Shown one piece after another: positions 59,477 to 64,000 of a DNA stretch of 64,000 bases (position 1 is its first letter; each line of letters begins with the position of its first letter). The stretch comes from Lepturacanthus savala. Lineage: Eukaryota; Chordata; Actinopteri; Scombriformes; Trichiuridae. The translations under genes and the position numbers were made by a program. The stretch spans positions 21,014,517 through 21,078,516 of the forward strand of contig CM060469.1 of the NCBI GenBank assembly GCA_030544235.1, given 5' to 3'. Under the pieces are notes generated by a model that saw only the letters and a program-made list of their open reading frames with translations, was not told where the DNA came from and did no database searches.

Positions 59477-60405
59477 GTGTATGCATGTGTGTGTGTGCAC
59501 ACACATCCCCTCAACACACACAACAGCAGATGGCATCATTGTTGTCAGCGCTTTGAAGAGACCTATGCATTTTAATGAACAGAACAGAAATGTATACACC
59601 AATTTACTGTGTGTGTGCTTGTGTGTGTGTGTGTGTTGGATTGTTGTGTGTTGTGTATTGCCTGTAAAACAGTGCTGAATCCTGTCAGATTCTACACACA
59701 CTCACACAGGTGCTTGAATGTATGACTCTACTTTGCGAGACCTTCACTGACATCTGACCTGACTTTTCACAAAAAATCTACCACAGTTATGTCATATACT
59801 GAATCTCATTGGGTGATGGTTGTGTTTAAAATTTATTGGATATTCTTCTGCTTTTCTTTATAAAAAGTTAGGTTGTATCCTATCATATCATTTCTTATGT
59901 TATCCATCAAGGCTCATGACTATGAGATTTTTAAAACATGGAAGATTTGATGGAAGATTTAAACACACACACAAGATTTCAAACTTGTCACCTAATTAGA
60001 TTTTTGTTCTCGAAATATGTTCACAAATACACAGTAAATGATTCTACCTGAAAGAAACAAAAATGCTGTGTGAAAAAAATATTCTCAGACTGAAGCATAT
60101 ACACACCCACACAAATACGCAGATACACATACAATTCAATTTAATCAGATTGTGTCTCCTACCTTCTCCACACACACTGACACACTCCTCTCTCTTCAGG
60201 GTGTGTGTGTGTGTGTGTGTGTTCAGGTTGTCTTCTCTCTCCTATTGACTGACTCTAATGAAAGAATCTCCTCTTCTAGGAGAGCGTGTGTGTGTGGTCA
60301 TGTGTGTGTGTGTCTGTGTGTGTTGCGGAGTGTTCAGTACAGCAGAGAGTTATTGATGTTGGCTTCTGTGTAGCTGCTCTGCATGGGTTCAGGTAATGAA
60401 GATTG

Positions 60406-60573
<168 letters not shown>

Positions 60574-60584
60574 AATACAATAGA

Positions 60585-60960
60585 AAGCCATTATTGTCAT
60601 TATACAAGGTAAAATGAGATTTAAAGCTTCACCATAAAGTGCACACATAAACATAGAAAAAATATATACAATACAACTAATATAAAACTACTAACAACTA
60701 TACATAACATACATAAACTACATAAAAATAGAGGTAGTAAGGCAGGTACACAGGTTGGGAGTAAAGTGATTAAAGTGACAAGCAGCAAGTGATTGAGGTA
60801 GCAACGGCAAATGACAGTTTACAGATAGCTATGATATACCAATGCAAATATGCTATAGCATTGTAAGTATGACAATTTACAGTACCCAGACTAAAACAGA
60901 TGGACTGACTTGATATGACGTATATATATGTAAAATGACAGTTTACAGATAGATATGATA
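60585..60960 (+). repeat. Possible interspersed repeat 3' region with internal duplicate
   Basis: TATTGTCATTATACAAGGTA and AATGAGATTTAAAG resemble a 3' end seen in fish retroelements. AATGACAGTTTACAGATAG followed by TATGATAT occurs twice (60811 and 60932). Assignment is weak. Confidence 0.3.
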
Positions 60961-60984
60961 TGTGTTTGTGTGTGAACTCATTTC

Positions 60985-61645
60985 ACCTCCTCCTCTCTCT
61001 CCTTATTTTTCGTCCTGTTTGTCTAATTTTCGTTTCTTTTGTTCTCATTCCTCCTCTTCCTGTCAGATCCTTTTCCTTTGTCTCTTACTTCTTCTCTTCC
61101 TCTCTTCTTCATACCTTTCTGTTCTACCCTTTCTTCTCGACTTCAGTTGTCCATTTCATTCTCCTTTCATTTATTTTGCTACATCTCCTCTTCTTTTGTG
61201 TTTTCTTTCTCCAGCTGCCTCTCCCTTTCCCTAAGTACTCACCCCTCCCACTGCCATTCCTCTCCTCCTCTTCATATGTCCTTTCCTTTCCATCCTTTCC
61301 TATCCTCTTCATCACACCCTCCTCCATACTTCAGTTTTTTGATTTTCCTTCTTTTTCCACTCCCTCTTTACTGACCTCTTCTTTCTCTCATCCTCCCTCC
61401 ACCCTTCAATCTTCCTCCTTTTCTCTCCTTGCTCTCATCCTCTTCCATCACGATTCTGTCTTCCTTTCGTCTTTCCTGTCATTTCATCCTCCTTCTCCTT
61501 CATCTTCTTCATCACTTTGTCTTTAAATTTTACTTTCTTTCACTTCCTTTTCCCTGTTTCCTTTTCTCTCTCCCTGCTTTTGCGACCCTCACTCATAACT
61601 TCCTTCTCCTCCTCCTCCTCCTCCTCCTCCTCCCCTGTTGACCTT
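60985..61645. repeat. Polypyrimidine-rich tract, about 660 bp
   Basis: The plus strand is mostly C and T and ends in a (CTC)n run at about 61607-61633. The 188-residue frame across it is Ser/Phe/Leu/Pro-rich low complexity, not a gene. Confidence 0.9.
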
Positions 61646-61778
61646 TGCAGTAATTGACCCATCAGTTGCTCTTCTACAGTTTAGTGTTGGAGGTTTTGAC
61701 TTCCTGTCAGAGAGTCTCCACATCTGCTGCAGGACGCCACACAAACAACCGTGACCTTTGGAGCATCCTGACACCAGC

Positions 61779-61780
<2 letters not shown>

Positions 61781-61829
<49 letters not shown>
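61781..61829. repeat. (GT)n microsatellite
   Basis: Uninterrupted array; shorter ones at 62337-62358 and 63220-63249. A 13-G run is at 63344-63356. Confidence 0.95.
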
Positions 61830-61830
<1 letters not shown>

Positions 61831-62496
61831 CTGTATATGACTGACCACTCACCATTTTTATGTGTGACTGACCGTCGTCTGTGTGTTGTGGGTGTGTGTG
61901 TTTTGGTATGTGTGGTTGCACGTGTGGTACAGTATGTGTGTGTCCAACAGTGTGTGTAGGGGTGTTTGTGTGTGTCTGTCTGACAGTCTGTTGCGTCTGC
62001 GTGTGTGCGTGACCTCCTTCGACACCTGGCTATTCATTATGCATGCAGAGAGCAGCAGACACCAAAATGCCACACTTCATGAGCCAGTCTACAATCAAGA
62101 CACACACACACACTAACAACAAATACAGATTTTACACACTCCTTGAGCTCACAAACACACATGTACATTTTTAGCGACATACACACACACACATACCTGC
62201 ATATGTAAATCAAACTGTGTCATTCACTTCTTTTCTGCTTTACATTCTGTATAAATATCTCTTCTCTTGGTTATTAAATATGAATTATGGCATTTTTATA
62301 TATGACTGTTTAATGGCTCAGTACAGGAGCCTATTAGGTGTGTGTGTGTGTGTGTGTGACAGATTATTAAAGGGGCCCTATTATGATAACACACTTTTTT
62401 AGTGCTTGTATGTAAATATTTGTCAGTTAGAAATGGCCTTGGTTGTGATGTCACAACAGGAGTGCATGTTATTATTTTATTTCTTATTATTTTTTT

Positions 62497-62537
62497 TTAT
62501 TATACTTTTGGACTTTAAAAGTCCAAAAGTATAATAA
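62497..62537. repeat. Perfect hairpin 1: 20-bp stem, 1-base loop
   Basis: TTATTATACTTTTGGACTTT is followed by one A and its exact reverse complement. Confidence 0.95.
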
Positions 62538-62546
62538 TTTTGGTCT

Positions 62547-62586
62547 ATTTTGGTCTATTTATACATTTGTATAAATAGACCAAAAT
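62547..62586. repeat. Perfect hairpin 2: 18-bp stem, 4-base loop
   Basis: ATTTTGGTCTATTTATAC, loop ATTT, then the exact reverse complement. TTTTGGTCTA is also tandemly duplicated just to the left. Confidence 0.95.
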
Positions 62587-62639
62587 TAAAATATCAAACT
62601 GGAAATAAAATGTGGGACTCAACAGGGTCAGCAGAATGA

Positions 62640-62677
62640 CTGAGACTTTAAGAGTTGATTTTCTCTTAAAGTCTCAG
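62640..62677. repeat. Perfect hairpin 3: 15-bp stem, 8-base loop
   Basis: CTGAGACTTTAAGAG, loop TTGATTTT, then the exact reverse complement. Confidence 0.95.
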
Positions 62678-62929
62678 AGAAAATATAAACTCAAATGGAG
62701 TCTATAAAAAAGTAGTAGAAAGTCTTAAAATGCCAGGAAATAGAAACATGTAAATACAACATAAACAAGCATCAACGAATAAGATAGGGCCTAATCAACA
62801 AACAAACAATTACATTCAATCGGTCAAATAACCTTGAAATACATTGAGAACTTCATTAGGACATTTTGGAGCCAGGGTTTGTGGAATGAAAATCCGAAAA
62901 GCTTCATGCCTTCATTTTAACATCTGACA

Positions 62930-63200
62930 GCACGTCACATCTCTTCTGTCGACACAGACGCGTGTGATATAGCTATGATCAGGAAGACATTGTGATTACA
63001 AAACCAGTGTCCATTTGAATAAATGAGTAATGTTGTATCATGTATCATCTACAGTGGTTTCTGACACATTGACTCGATCCTTCTCTGCCGGGCCACGGCC
63101 ATTTTAATTTGTGTTTGTCATTTTTATGAGTGTCTCTGCAGCTAATGCCTGAGAAATCATGTTGGAGAACATCGTCTGCGTTTTACAAGGCTTGTGTTCT
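62930..63200. promoter_or_regulatory. Candidate conserved noncoding element
   Basis: CGGCCATTTTAATTTGTG, CAGCTAATGCCTGAG and TGTCATTTTTATGAGTG in unique sequence; no repeat match. Confidence 0.28.
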
Positions 63201-63539
63201 TTAAAGTGTATTTTTATGCGTGTGTGTGTGTGTGTGTGTATGTGTGTGTCTCCTATCCACTTAGCATTACATACAGCCAGACTGCTGCTTTATACAAAAT
63301 CAACCTCCTGCTTAGTGAGACTGTAAGCGCTGAGAGAGTGTAAGGGGGGGGGGGGGAAATGAGGATCAGAGGAAAGAGCCTGAGTAGAAAAATGAAAGGG
63401 ATAAAGACGAGACGGGGGAGAAAGGGAGAAAAATAAACGAGACAGTCAATTAGAGAGACAGAGGCTATCAGTGAGCCTGAGAGAGAGAGAGGCAGAGAGA
63501 CAGAGAGCGAGAGCAGCGGGAGTCTCGTCTCGTTATGAT

Positions 63540-63870
63540 CCATCTCGTCTCTTTGTACCAGCTGACGGTTTTATGATGCGGCCTGCTGGCTGGGCTAATG
63601 GCTTCCTCCATTATACTGAGGGAACACAGTGACCCCGACACCCGGATAAAGACGGAGCTCACATCCAACCCCTCCCACCTCCCCGGCAGCCTGCAGCCTG
63701 ACTGAGACTCAGCCGGCCTCATTTCAAAGGCAGACGAAGGAGGTGAGGAGGGGGAGGGGCTCCGCCGGGATCGAAAGATGCCAAAATTAGATGAAATCCT
63801 GTTGCGTGGTTAACGATTTTATTTACGAAGAAAATGTATCAGCGTCGGAATGATCGATTCGTCTTAAAAA
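63540..63870. promoter_or_regulatory. Candidate noncoding element near the window end
   Basis: GC-rich block with GGGCTAATGGCTTCCTCC and ACCCGGATAAAGACGGAG, followed by AT-richer sequence with GGTTAACGATTTTATTTACG. The minus-strand 84-residue frame has no recognised domain or splice support. Confidence 0.28.
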
Positions 63871-64000
63871 GCATATGAACTCTCAAAGGAAATAGATGAA
63901 CCTCGACTCAAACATCCCGATTCAATATTTTCCCATATTTTCCCAAGCTCAAACACATGTGGAAGTTTAAAAGTTGGTGAATGGGGACGTGTTTGTGAAA

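Noticed and set aside
60960..61526. Plus-strand 188-codon frame
   Set aside because: Low-complexity translation of the polypyrimidine tract; no recognisable protein features.

Overview
The window looks like intronic DNA of a teleost fish. It is AT-rich, dense in long (GT)n/(CA)n arrays, and full of fish-type interspersed repeats: tRNA-headed SINEs, hAT and Tc1 DNA-transposon relics, and foldback MITEs. The exact species cannot be told; a percomorph-like fish is a guess. There is no prokaryotic, organellar, viral or CRISPR signal.

Only one piece of coding sequence is certain: a 245-bp plus-strand exon at 55580-55824. It encodes the basic helix-loop-helix segment of neuronal PAS domain protein 3 (npas3), a class I bHLH-PAS transcription factor. 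It has a clean acceptor and donor. A second, weaker candidate exon lies at 7238-7336. It has a long polypyrimidine tract, CAG/GT-type boundaries, an open frame, and a splice phase that joins in frame to the bHLH exon. If real, it is an N-terminal or alternative npas3 exon separated by a 48-kb intron. The next expected coding exon (start of the PAS-A region) was not found before the end of the window, so the downstream intron exceeds 8 kb.

Layout: 1-7 kb, intron with a long polypurine tract and GT/CA arrays. 7.1-7.35 kb, the candidate exon. 8-24 kb, intron with hAT-family fragments, a 450-bp foldback MITE, a 137-bp palindrome and a 149-bp CA array. 24.7-26.4 kb, decayed trinucleotide arrays and a minisatellite. 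27-34 kb, a dense transposon cluster including two hAT copies with supported target-site duplications or terminal repeats. 36-47 kb, SINE copies, a 2-kb purine/pyrimidine switch and a Tc1-related MITE with a duplicated flank. 53-54.4 kb, a dead Tc1 transposon nested in a hAT-type repeat. 55.4-55.8 kb, a repeat fragment running almost into the npas3 acceptor, then the exon. 56-64 kb, downstream intron with more repeats, three adjacent perfect hairpins and GC-richer islands that may be regulatory.

Nearly all other open frames in the window are translations of microsatellites, purine/pyrimidine tracts or SINE copies. Several unique, GC-richer, homeobox/SOX/POU-motif-bearing stretches are listed as candidate conserved noncoding elements. 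The human NPAS3 locus is known for many such elements, but conservation cannot be tested here. I did not find a convincing novel multi-gene system. The items most worth a second look are the candidate phase-matched exon, the transposon remnant against the bHLH acceptor, the recent SINE insertions, and the clustered perfect hairpins.
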